64,000 nucleotides of DNA from positions 6,634,001 through 6,698,000 of the forward strand of contig JAMPIQ010000001.1 of assembly GCA_024699855.1 (NCBI GenBank), written 5' to 3'. A model generated the notes under the pieces. That model was not told the DNA's origin. It did no database searches and saw nothing but the letters and a program-made list of their open reading frames with translations. A program made the position numbers and the translations under genes. The stretch's first letter is position 1. Every line of letters begins with the position of its first letter. Source of the DNA: Aphelenchoides besseyi (Eukaryota > Nematoda > Chromadorea > Rhabditida > Aphelenchoididae). This document shows positions 31,117-40,924 of this stretch, piece after piece.

Positions 31117-34100
31117 ATGGCAACAAGCATCCCTTCGTCCGCTGTTTGTCGGGGACAAATTACGAAATCATCAAACAAGATCCAAAAAGCAATCGAAGAG
31201 TTTCAAGCATTGGACACAACGATTTTGACAACCGAGAAAAAGCGAAAAATTCGGAATTGGACTTCGATAATTCGCAACTCCATCAACAACATTCGCACGT
31301 ACGAAGCAAAATGGAGCGGCAACACCGACGCAGAAATCGACCAGTACATCGCAGACGAAAATAATTACCTCGAAATCATTTTGAACGGAGAAGTGACAAT
31401 GGACGAAATGGGACAAACGATTAATCCGCCGAACCAAACGGTCTCAGGTGCAGCAGCAAGCAGCACAACGACCAAAGCATCAGGCTTAATGGAAGCCAAA
31501 GCGCTGATCAATCCGTTCGTTTTCAACCGAGATTTGGACTACGACTTTGAAGATTGGTATTCGCACTTCAACTCCGTCACCACGCTCTTCAAATTGGACG
31601 CTTCGGAACAACGCGCTCTGTTGCTTTCTCTTTTGGGAGATGGTGAACGAGTCCGTTTAGCGGACAATATGCATCCGGAACGGCCGGATAATGCACCGCT
31701 CAATTTGATTGTCACGAAACTGAAGGGTTTGTTCGTAAACCGTCAAACTTTATTCCAGAAACGACTCGACTTCCTGGCAGTACGACATCGTGAAGGAGAG
31801 TCGACGGACGAATTGTGCGACCGCGTGAATAAGTTGGCAGCTCGAGCAAACTGGGGCTCAATAACCATCGAACAGGTGAAGTCTTTGATTCTTGCAAATG
31901 CGTTAAAAGTTTCAGGAGACCAACCGTACCTGGAAGCGGTGCTCCGAGAACTGGAAGCAAAAGAAGGGGACACCAAACTCGAGGAACTCCGCACAATCAT
32001 GCGAACAGTCGAAGATCACGCGAAAAACCGCCAGCGGGCAACCATGGAGACAAGCCCGAACGTCCAAATCAAACAGGTCGACGAAAACGAAATCGCGTTC
32101 AACTACTCGAAAAAACGCAGACCGAAACCGAAGAACGGAAACACGAAGCAAGCGAACCCAGAGATTGAAGCGAAACCAACGAAAACCGATGTAGTGGAGT
32201 GTTGGAACTGCGGCCGCAAGCACGAAAAGGGCCGAGAACATTGTCCTGCCCGAGATTCCGAATGCAACGTATGTCACAAAAGCGGACATTGGGCGATCAA
32301 ATGCCGTTCAACTCAATGCAACCATGTTGAAGTTCTGCATACGCCGGTAACCACTACAACTGCTGGCCATTTTCGCAAAGTTTTGGTCAATCAAACGGAA
32401 CTGTTGTTTCAACTCGACTCCGGAGCAAAACGTTGTGTAATCGGAAGAAAACAACTCAAACTGTTGGGAAATCCGAAGTTGTTCGAGCCGACAACTATTG
32501 CAACAGCCGTAGATCGTCGACAAATCAAGCTGCTCGGAGAACTGGACGTCGAGATTCAATGGGCCGACAACCGAGTCAAGACCCGAATTCTGGTTATGGA
32601 CGATGCGGACCGAGCACTCCTAAGTTCGGACGTGATGGACTCATTGAAAATGGTTCGTTATTTGGAGATTCCGGAAATCAATGCGTTGGATGGCACAAAC
32701 GAAGTAGTGGAACACAAATTTGCTAAGTTATTTGACTCAAAACTTGGAAAAAGCGAAACTTTTCAGGCAACTCTGCACGTCGAACCGACAGCAAAACCGG
32801 TTTGCTTGCAAAGACGACCGATTGCACTGGCCGTAGAACCGCTAGTAGCAGCCGAACTGGAACGATTAACCGAACTGGGAATACTGAAAAAGGTCGACAC
32901 TTCGGAGTGGGCGACGCCGATTGTCATTGCACAGAAATCGTCAGGAAGCATACGAATATGCGCAGACTATTCGACGGGTTTGAATCAAGCGCTTCAGGAC
33001 GACAAATACCCCTTGCCGAACGTCGAAGAAGTTTTCGCTCGGTTATCAAGTTGTAGTTTCTTCTCGCAGATTGATCTGTCGGATGCTTATTTTCAGATCC
33101 CGTTGGCAGAGGGTTCACGCCACTTCACGACGATCACAACGCACAAAGGCCTTTTCGAATATCAACGATTGAATTTTGGACTCAAAACAGCTCCAGCACT
33201 GTTTCAACGGATTATGGATCAAGTGTGCGCCGGTATTCCCGGAGTTACCGTCTATCTGGACGACATTCTTGTCGCGGGTCGATCTAAACCTGAGCACGAC
33301 GAACGTCTAGAACTGGTGTTGAAACAACTGCAAATCCACGGATTCAAGCTTTAATTGGCTAAATGTAAGTTCGCTAATACGACGGTGAAATATTTAGGCA
33401 CAATTGTTGACCGGAATGGAATCAGACCGGATCCCGCAAAACTCGAAGCGATCCGAGATCTTCGAACGCCAAAAAATTTGAGCGAAGTCCGTGCATTCTT
33501 GGGTTTCGTCAATTACTATGAAAAGTTCATCGCGAAGCTCCACGAACTGAAGCAACCGTTCGAAGAAGTTACTCGGCACAATGTCGACTTCAAATGAACA
33601 GCGAAATTGGATGAAGCTTTCAAACGAATCAAATCAACTTTACTTTCGAACTTCGAATTGGCTCACTACGATCCGGAGCAGACACTAATCGTGGCCGCAG
33701 ACGCCTCACCGACAGGAATGGGAGGAACGCTTATGCAGCGCGATTCAGCTGGTCGTACTCGCCCGATTTTCCACATGGCAAAAGCATTCAGCCGAACGGA
33801 ACAGAATTATTCACAAATCGAACGAGAAGCTCTCGGACTGATTCTCGCAGTGGAGCGGTTTCATAAGTTTATTTTTGGACGAAAATTTATTTTGCAAACT
33901 GATCATCGACCGCTTTTAGCTCTTTTCAAAACGAGCAACACAAAGGGTCTTGATGGACGAACTACCAGTCCTCTGGCGCGATGGGCGTTGCGTTTAATTG
34001 GATACCAATTTGAGATCGAATATGTCAAAACGACGGATTTTGGGTATGTCGACGCTTTATCACGTTTAATTTCAGAGAAACGAGGCGAACTGGACCCACG

Positions 34101-35355
34101 ATTCGAAGAAGTCATCGGAACATTGGAAGCCGAAGAGCAGCAAGCTCAGGACAATGTCCTAAGTATCCAAAGGAAGTTCTTGTTGAAAGGAGGGGAGGCA
34201 TTCAAAGCGATTAGTTCCAGGGATATGGAGTACGTGAGGTTACTGGAGCGCGTGCAATCGAAATGGGAAGACGACGACCGAAAAGATCCGCTCATTGGCA
34301 AATACTTCCCGATGCGAAAGGAATTGGGTGCAATCGATGGAGTGATCATGTTCCGAAACCGTTTTCTGGTCCCGTCGGAATTGCGAAAAGAAGTGCTTCA
34401 GAAAATCCACGAAGGTCATCCCGGCATTCGCAACTCCAAGCAACTGGCTCGCCAACATGTTTACTGGCCGAATATGGACAACCAAGTCGAAGCGATGGTT
34501 AGAAGCTGTTCAAGATGCGCGGAAGCCGCGGCCACACCGCACAAAATGCCACTGACTCCTTGGCCGAAGACAACGGAAAACTGGGAAAGAATTCACATCG
34601 ATTTTGCCGGTCCGATGGGAAGCTCGTTTATTCTGGTGGTCGTCGATGCAAACACGAACTAGACGTCCACAAAACTGATGCGCTCGACGACGGCTCAAGA
34701 TACAATTCATGTTCTCAGATCCTTGTTTTATTTACTTGGGCCTCCTCGTACAATTGTCTCCGATAACGGTCCTCAGTTTACATCTCAGTTATTCTCTGAT
34801 TTTTGGTTATCTCTTAACGTTTCACATGTCACCTCGCCGGCCTATCACCCTCAATCAAACGGTTTAGCTGAACGAGCGGTGGCAAGAGTGAAATCAGGCT
34901 TGGCTAAAGAAGGTTCCGGTTTAGGTGGATTGGAGCGAGTCACTTACCTCCTTAACACTCATCCAAGTGGTACCACAGTCGATGGTCAAAGTTCCGCCAA
35001 CGCATTCCTCAAGCGCCAGGTTCGAACGCCACTGGAACTACTTCTTCCGACACGTCAAATCGTATCAACCGGCACAACGGACAAAGCGGCGAAGTCCGTC
35101 AACCAATTCAACAGACACCATGGAGCTCGGCAGCGCAATTTCCAAGTGGGAGACTCCGTTCTCGTCGACATAAATCCTCAACGACGAGTCCCCGGGCAAA
35201 TCAGAGCAATCAACGGCCGTAGCGTCCTCACCATCTCAACGGACGCAGGAACCGTCAAACGTCATTGCAACCAAGTACACAAGCGAGCCCCGGCAGCGTT
35301 GAATGCCCTGGAAACCGACAATCGGTTCCGACTGACGCCGACTGGTAAAGCTTGA
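31117..35355 (+). pseudogene. Gag-pol polyprotein interrupted by three in-frame stops
   Basis: All parts lie in one frame: gag-like region; two CCHC-type zinc knuckles ('CWNCGRKHEKGREHC', 'CNVCHKSGHWAIKC'); protease ('FQLDSGAKRCVIG'); reverse transcriptase ('FSQIDLSDAYFQIPL', 'VYLDDILVAG'); RNase H ('VAADASPTGMGG', 'QTDHRPLLALF'); integrase with zinc region ('CSRCAEA') and catalytic core ('IHIDFAGPMGS', 'VSDNGPQFTSQLF', 'AYHPQSNGLAERAV'). The order RT-RNase H-integrase defines Ty3/gypsy. Stops at 33352 (TAA), 33595 (TGA) and 34660 (TAG) break the frame, without any frameshift. There is no envelope frame. As it stands only a gag-protease-partial RT product of 745 residues can be made. Confidence 0.9.
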
Positions 35356-35497
35356 GCAGCCGTTCGGAAAGCGAGACCGTTCTCTTATTCATCTCCGTCT
35401 TTCCGCCGTACCGCTGATACTGTTAAGTTTGTGTTCTATCTTGTTGCAACTTGTTGTTTTTTTCGAAATTGCTTCTATCCTCTAAGGAAAGGAGGGA

Positions 35498-35697
35498 TGT
35501 TGGGTCCTGGTCCGGCGATTTGGCATCCCGGTTGGAAGACGCCGCTTAGGCCTCGCCGAGGGGGATCTGGAGCCCTGTGATGGTTTTTTTCTGGTTTTTT
35601 AAAACTATTGTTGTTCTCCTTACTATTGTTGCTTCCGTTGTTGTATTCACCACCAAAATAAACTTCTCTCCGAGTTGGGCATTCGACAGACTAAACA
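35498..35697 (+). repeat. 3' LTR
   Basis: 200-bp partner of the 5' LTR, preceded by the purine tract and followed by the CGTAT duplication. Confidence 0.92.
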
Positions 35698-35911
35698 CGT
35701 ATTCTACAGACCAATTACCCATCTGAAGATGTTCGTTTTTAATATCAAAATGTGCGCAAAAATTTCTTGCGTCATTTAAACTCAAGATAAAAAAATTTGA
35801 TCCAAAAAATGGAGTACGATTCTCAATAAAATTAAACATCTCAGATGTGTAAGAACGAAGTGTCCAACGATTGGCATTCTATGGCTGTTCGGGTAATTTC
35901 TCCTCAACCTA

Positions 35912-36333
35912 TTAATTACAGCTTGATCGAAAAGAAAGGGCATTTTACGACATCGTGTTTAAGGCAGCGCATCGTCTCATGTACTTTTATCTGTTGCACG
36001 TTGCCAACTCAAAAACCTGCGTCCACAATATCGAGTGCGCTCTTATTTGGAAGATGGGAGTCAACACTTTACAGCAAAAGTCGAAACGGTCTGATTCGAA
36101 ATATGGGTTATGCACCAATTACGTTAGACGTCATCCAAAAAAGTTCCCTCCACATTATCATCAACAACCCACGACATTACGCTACGGTCACAGGCAACAA
36201 TAACAAAAAACTTGGTGTCGAATACGAATTCAATTTGGATTAGTAGTTGTTAGTATTTTTGTCATTTTGTTTAAACATTATCTTCAAAACTCTTTCTTTT
36301 TTAGGTTAATATTTCGTTTAATGACAAATATTA
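35912..36333 (+). pseudogene. Remnant of the interrupted host gene between two elements
   Basis: A stretch of about 300 bp stays open in two frames (35845-36243 and 35955-36203). The second reads 'AAHRLMYFYLLHVANSKTCV', which looks like real coding sequence. A possible donor (AG/gttaat) lies near 36305. I suspect it is part of the FLYWCH-type gene broken by the insertions, but I cannot place it in a family. Confidence 0.3.
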
Positions 36334-36742
36334 GGTTGAGGAGAAATTTTGCGAACAGCCACAGAACGCCAAACGTGTGGCATTTTGCTTACCGAAAATG
36401 TTAATTTTCATGAAATTTTGCTGGATTACCGGTTATCTTAACTTTCTAACAAGGAGTGCTTGTCATCGATCCCCCCGTAATTTGACGTCGTTAGTATCAA
36501 CCGACGCGTCTCGATGAGCTGAACATTACCGTATAAGTCATTTTTGCTCAATCGTAGAACTGGTCAAGCTATTGGCCAAAAACCAAAAATAAAAAAATCG
36601 CTAAAATCGTACTATCGATCATGCTGATTATCGTGGTGGAGTCCGTTTCTTTTTATCGCGCTTCATTCTGGAGATATTGGCCGTCCTATTTGGCCTCAAA
36701 TTTTTTTGAGTTATGGTCCGGTCGTTTTCAATTGAAAATTTG

Positions 36743-36830
36743 AGCAGCGGTGGCCGAGTGGTTAGTGGCTAGCGACTCCAAGTGGGTCGTTTGTTCGACT
36801 CTCTTCGCGGTCGCTATTATCTTTTGTTTG
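36743..36830 (+). other. tRNA-Ser/Leu-like sequence with A and B box resemblance
   Basis: GCAGCGGTGGCCGAGTGGTTAG is close to the 5' third of a class II tRNA and contains an A-box match (TGGCCGAGTGG). About 60 bp on, TTGTTCGACTC resembles a B box. No acceptor stem closes, so it is not a functional tRNA. Similar heads occur at about 22885 and, reversed, at about 37475-37497 in the same family of elements. Confidence 0.5.
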
Positions 36831-37035
36831 GTTTTTACAAAACACGGTTTCTCTTCAAAAAACTCACAACAGAAATTCGTTTTCAATCAAAAATTTTCCT
36901 TGAAAATCAAGGGCTCGAAACAAGGAAAAATCGGGTTTCACAGGGGGGAGTACGTGCAAAAATTTCAGAATTGTAAATTCACTTTTCATTAACAAAAAGT
37001 GAAGGTAATTTGTTTAATTCTTTAAAAATTTTGTT

Positions 37036-37353
37036 TTAGTATTTAATGTCAAGTAAATTAAGTATATTTTTAAAAAAATAGCTACCAGTGTACGTGGTAG
37101 TCGACAAAGAAATGACGCCAGCAACTGTCTCGATCAAACCTGCAAGTCGACGTTCCATACGATTAGCATTGCGAGTCGATACATCAAATGGAGTTTGAAA
37201 CTTCTCAACCAAAAGTCGAATCACCACATTTGCGTCGATCATTTTTGTCGAATGGGTCAAAAACGAAAGTTTCGATTTTGAAGCACGAAGGGCCGTAGTA
37301 ACAACTCTCCGCCCGCCGAATTTTGTTCTGATCGTTGGCAGCCAGACGGTCAT
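37036..37353 (-). pseudogene. Tc5-like transposase N-terminal fragment
   Basis: The frame includes 'MIDANVVIRLLVEKFQTPFD' and 'NRMERRLAGLIETVAG'. These parallel 'VVVQFLVKRFGPLGD' and 'TRTERQLASRLIQLIQTVAA' in the transposase at 22831-24705, which supports a common family for the two elements. The HTH and catalytic parts are absent. Confidence 0.6.
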
Positions 37354-37917
37354 TTAATACTCAAGTGCCAATCGAGACAAATGAAAAAAGTAAACGCAAA
37401 AGTCTGGTTGGCTTACGCAACAACATCTCCTTTCTTTACACCGCCTTGTTCCCTTACTTACACTGATTCTTAACCACTCGGCCACCGCTGCTCACATTTT
37501 CCATTGAAAACGACCGGTCCATAACTCAAAAAAATCTGAGGCCAAATAAAACGGTCAATATCTCCAGAATGAAGCGCGATAAAAAGAAACGGACTCCACC
37601 ACGATAATCAGCATGATCGATAGTACGATTTTAGCGATTTTTTTATTTTTGGTTTTTGGCCAATAGCTTGACCAGTTCTACGATTGAGCAAAAATGACTT
37701 ATACAGTAATGTTCAGCTCATCGAGACGCGTCGGTTGATACTAACGACGTCAAATTACGGGGGGGGGGGGGGATCCATGACAAGCACTCCTTGTTAGAAA
37801 GTTAAGATAACCGTTAATCCAGCAAAATTTCATGAAAATTAACATTTTCGGTAAACAAAATGTCACACGCTTGGCATTCTGTGGCTGTTCGCAAAATTTC
37901 TCCTCAACCTAATAGTA

Positions 37918-39287
37918 CAGGGTGGGGCAAAATGAACTCCCACTTTTTTTCCGAAAAAATTTTTTTGAAATGAAAAATCGGTCCGTTTTCACTTTGAGAT
38001 CGGAATTTATTAACCGTAATAATTTCACCGGATTTCCACTTGTCCCCCTTGTCGATCAAGGCAGATTTGAAGGCGCCGTGGGTACCTGGCCATGACTCGT
38101 TCGCGCATTGGTCGATTTCGTCTTATTTGGTCGGCGACTTCCACGATTGCCGTCTTCAACTCGTCGAGCGATCTGGGACGCTGATCACTGTTGAATATCC
38201 GGCCTTTCATGTAACCCCAAAGCCAGAAATCACATGCTGTGAGATCAGGGGATCGAGGTGGCCAAGCCACGGGTGATGGATGGGCACGGATTCCTCTTCC
38301 AATCCACCGGCCTGGGAATTCACGACTGAGCAAAGTCAGGACGTTGTTCGCAATATGGCACGGGGCGCCATCTTGCTGGAATAAGATGTCGTTGAAATTG
38401 GGCCAACCCCTAAGGGTTGGCAGGATCTCTTTCACCAGGGTTTGTTTCAACCACTGGGAGTTGATTCCCCGTTGACCGACTGATGGTTCCCAAAAAATTG
38501 GGCCAATCACGCCTTCAATACCAACGCCCATTCACACCGTCACTTTCGGGGAGGGAAGACGCCAGGTATCGAACCAATGCGCGTTGGAATCTGCCCACAT
38601 GATCCAATCCTGCCGATTCACACACCCATCCAGATGAAAGTGGGCTTTGTCGGTGAATAACAAGTTATTCAACCGACCAGGATCAGCCGCATCAACTCGT
38701 CTCGGGCAAAGTCCATTCGCGTGTTGTGATCCGGAGGGTCGAGAGCGTGTGCCATTTGAAGATGGTAGGGACGCATTTCCAGGTCTTCTTTGAGGATACG
38801 GCGGAGTGTTCTTCGTGACATCTGAGTGGTAGGCTCGTCTTCTCCATCGCCACCGGGTCCAATAACGAACGGATTGCGCCTCGTTGAAAGATGTGGGTTG
38901 GCCCCGAACGCTTCTCGAACATCTTCAATTGCTTCTGCGTTTCGAACACGCCTAAAGGGCAATAAAAAAAAGCAAAACTCGACCTTACTTGGACTTGTTC
39001 ATACCGCGCTCGCCGTGCACTGAACCAGTGGCGAAGAAGTCGTCCACCCATTTTTTGGTGGTTTTGCGATCGGGGATACGAGCATCCTCATCTCCGGCAT
39101 CACGACGAATTCGTTTGCCAAACTTGACGTAACAGTACGCCTCCTTAATAAACACAGCTACGAATTTCGCTTTTTCTTGATCACTGTAACCCATAACGAA
39201 AACAACAAAAATTACCGATTTTTCCAATTTTTCATTTCGAAAAATTTTTTTCGGAAAAAAAGTGGGAGTTCATTTTGCCCCACCCTG
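37918..39287. mobile_element. Mariner-like element, nearly complete, TA target
   Basis: The ends CAGGGTGGGGCAAAATGAAC and its reverse complement are flanked by TA (37916-37917 and 39288-39289). Only six bases (ATAG plus shared TA bases) separate it from the composite element on its left. The inverted repeats are short (about 45 bp) and the minus strand carries an almost full transposase. Confidence 0.9.
38025..39192 (-). pseudogene. Mariner transposase with one frameshift and one in-frame stop
   Basis: The order is: 'MGYSDQEKAKFVAVFIKEAY' and an HTH region; a short intron near 38955-38990; 'QMSRRTLRRILKEDLEMRPY'; then 'LLFTDKAHFHLDGCVNRQDW' (first D); 'DILFQQDGAPCHIANNVL' (second D); and 'WPPRSPDLTACDFWLWGYM' (third site). 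A one-base shift lies near 38690 and a TGA at about 38532-38534 just before 'MGVGIEGVIGP'. The rest is open, so this is a recently inactivated copy. Confidence 0.82.
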
Positions 39288-39289
39288 TA

Positions 39290-39644
39290 TTGTTTACATA
39301 TTTTTTTAGAATTTATTACCGCCACGGACTAATACTACTCGTGTTCTCATTGAATTGCGACGAATTCCGCCGTTCCAACCCGAAAGACAAGCACCAGCAA
39401 CTATCCAACAAATTGTCAATGTGAGCTTTTTCAACTAATATCCGTCTCATTGTTTTATCCTTATTTTAGGTTCAAGAGTCACAGACGAGTTACGGAAAGA
39501 AAAATGTTGACTCTTTAGTGATCGCAAAAGGTGCATTTTTACGGTATGTTTTTGTAGACGATGATCGGAATTTTATTTGAAATTTGGAATCTGGAAGAAT
39601 TTTTGGTCAGAGGTTTTTTCGCGAACTCATTGTGGCGGAAAGTA
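39290..39644 (+). pseudogene. Exons of the interrupted host gene
   Basis: After a TTTTTTTAG acceptor at 39310, an open exon reads 'NLLPPRTNTTRVLIELRRIP' and continues to a GTGAGC donor at 39420. A 50-bp intron leads to 'VQESQTSYGKKNVDSLVIAK', then a GTGCAT site. Codon use and splice signals look like a real gene. With the two upstream elements removed, the sequence left of 36333 would join directly to this acceptor, so both insertions would sit in one intron. Confidence 0.4.
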
Positions 39645-40835
39645 CAGGGTATCCCAGCGAATTTCGAGCATTTGAAAGACTTATAACTTTCTTCATAGCC
39701 AACCGATTTTGATGCGCTTTTTTGTACCCGATCGCAAAGTTTATGCCATTTTGTTTCATGTCAACAGATCTTTGAATTTTATTTTGGAAGGTGCCGTAAA
39801 TTTGATTTTGGCGAAATGAACGCTTTTTTCCGCTCACTTTTCCTTCTCACTCTTTTTCCGCCCGCTTTTTTCACGATTTGGTTAAGACGAAAATGTGGAA
39901 GCTTCATTCAAATCTCAACACTCAAACCGTCAGACGAGGGGAATGGAGTGGTTTTTCTCGAAACCTGTGATTTTTTCTGTTATTGCAGTTCAATCGAACT
40001 TCTTACCAGGTCGGGTTTTGATCACTCCAGTATCGAAAATTTTGATTGTTCACTTGGCCATGCATTTCAAAGTGAGCTTTATCGCTGAATATGAGATTTT
40101 TCAAGAAATCTTTGTTTTCGTCGATGAGTCTAAGGCAACGAATCGCATGCTCTATACGAATTTGAGGAGTTTCGGACGGAATTTCATGCAGAAGACGCAT
40201 TATGTATGGATGGAATTTTTGAGCCTGAACAAAGAAGAATGAAAAAAACGAAAACTGAGGTATCTGTACGATTCCGTGTACCGCACTCTTTGAGACGTTG
40301 TCGAAAAGATTTGCGATTTCACGAACTGATCGATTGGGGGCTTCTTGAACAGCGCACAGAACGTTCAAAACGATGTCGTCAAACCCCGATGAACTGAACA
40401 GCAATTTGAGAAACGTTTCATGAAACAAACCCTCCCACTTCTTTCTTTTTTCGCAACAAATATCCACGTTCAAGCAATTGATTCATCCACAGATTGAACA
40501 TGGGTTTTGATGGCACACCAGCATGACGAGTTAATTGGAAATGTTGCCGAAATCGTCGTTGAACGATAGTTGGACTTTCGATTTAAACGTAAACGATTGC
40601 GCAAAAAGCTTTTTCTTGAGCCGACCACTCCATTTTGACAAAACAAAAGGAAAAAAGCGTTCATTTCGCCAAAATCAAATTTACGGCACCTTCCAAAATA
40701 AAATTCAAAGATCTGTTGACATGAAACAAAATGGCATAAACTTTGCGATCGGGTACAAAAAAGCGCATCAAAATCGGTTGGCTATGAAGAAAGTTATAAG
40801 CCTTTCAAATGTTCGAAATTCACTGGGACACCCTC
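39645..40835. mobile_element. Deleted mariner-like element with about 190-bp inverted repeats
   Basis: The ends CAGGGTATCCCAGCGAATTT (left) and GAGGGTGTCCCAGTGAATTT (right, reverse complement) are inverted repeats flanked by TA (39643-39644 and 40836-40837). The interior on the minus strand (40473-40003) keeps an HTH-like region ('SVREIANLFDNVSKSAVHGI') and 'LIFSDKAHFEMHGQVNNQNF' with the first catalytic D. The part with the second and third sites is missing. Confidence 0.82.
40003..40473 (-). pseudogene. Mariner transposase, C-terminal part deleted
   Basis: An open frame of 156 codons with mariner HTH and first catalytic region ('FLKNLIFSDKAHFEMHG', 'NNQNFRYW'). It stops at the internal deletion of the element. 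Confidence 0.7.
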
Positions 40836-40924
40836 TATTTTATTTCGGTGTGGTTTAGTTATAGATTCTTATTTTCGGTTCAAAATTCACAGATCAACAA
40901 AGGATTCAACATTAGCCGCAATTA

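Larger units (their letters stand above)
30822..35697 (+). mobile_element. Ty3/gypsy LTR retrotransposon with CGTAT target duplication
   Basis: A 4876-bp element with LTRs of about 200 bp (30822-31022 and 35498-35697) that start TGTTGGGTCC and end ACTAAACA. Both sides carry the 5-bp direct repeat CGTAT (30817-30821 and 35698-35702). A candidate primer-binding site (TTGGCGCAGTC) follows the 5' LTR directly, and a purine tract (AAGGAAAGGAGGGA, 35484-35497) precedes the 3' LTR. One gag-pol frame occupies the interior. The two LTRs differ by a few substitutions and small indels in T runs, so the insertion is fairly recent. Confidence 0.93.
30735..35909. mobile_element. Small GGTTGAGGAG-ended TA element, split by an LTR retrotransposon
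   Basis: The ends GGTTGAGGAGAAATTATCCG and CGGGTAATTTCTCCTCAACC are inverted repeats of about 39 bp flanked by TA (30733-30734 and 35910-35911). Removal of the Ty3/gypsy insertion and one copy of its target duplication leaves about 294 bp without coding capacity, so this is a MITE-sized derivative of a Tc1/mariner-type family. The same ends are found on 36334-37909. Confidence 0.75.
36334..37909. mobile_element. Composite palindromic element: GGTTGAGGAG ends enclosing a Tc5-like element
   Basis: The whole 1576 bp is flanked by TA (36332-36333 and 37910-37911) and has inverted repeats of about 430 bp. The outer 116 bp on each side carry the GGTTGAGGAGAAATT end also seen at 30735. From 36450 and back from 37793 the ends become CAAGGAGTGCTTGTCAT, like the Tc5-like element at 22589, and the following bases (ATTGGCCAAAAACC) also match that element. 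The interior has a short minus-strand frame similar to the N-terminal part of the Tc5-like transposase. No complete transposase is present. Confidence 0.7.

Noticed and set aside
30822..35697. Endogenous retrovirus with an envelope gene
   Set aside because: After integrase only about 140 bp remain before the 3' LTR; no envelope frame is present, so it is a plain Ty3/gypsy retrotransposon.
36743..36830. Complete tRNA-Ser or tRNA-Leu gene
   Set aside because: Only the 5' third and a B-box-like word match. No acceptor stem closes and no anticodon arm forms; kept as a tRNA-like sequence in a transposon.
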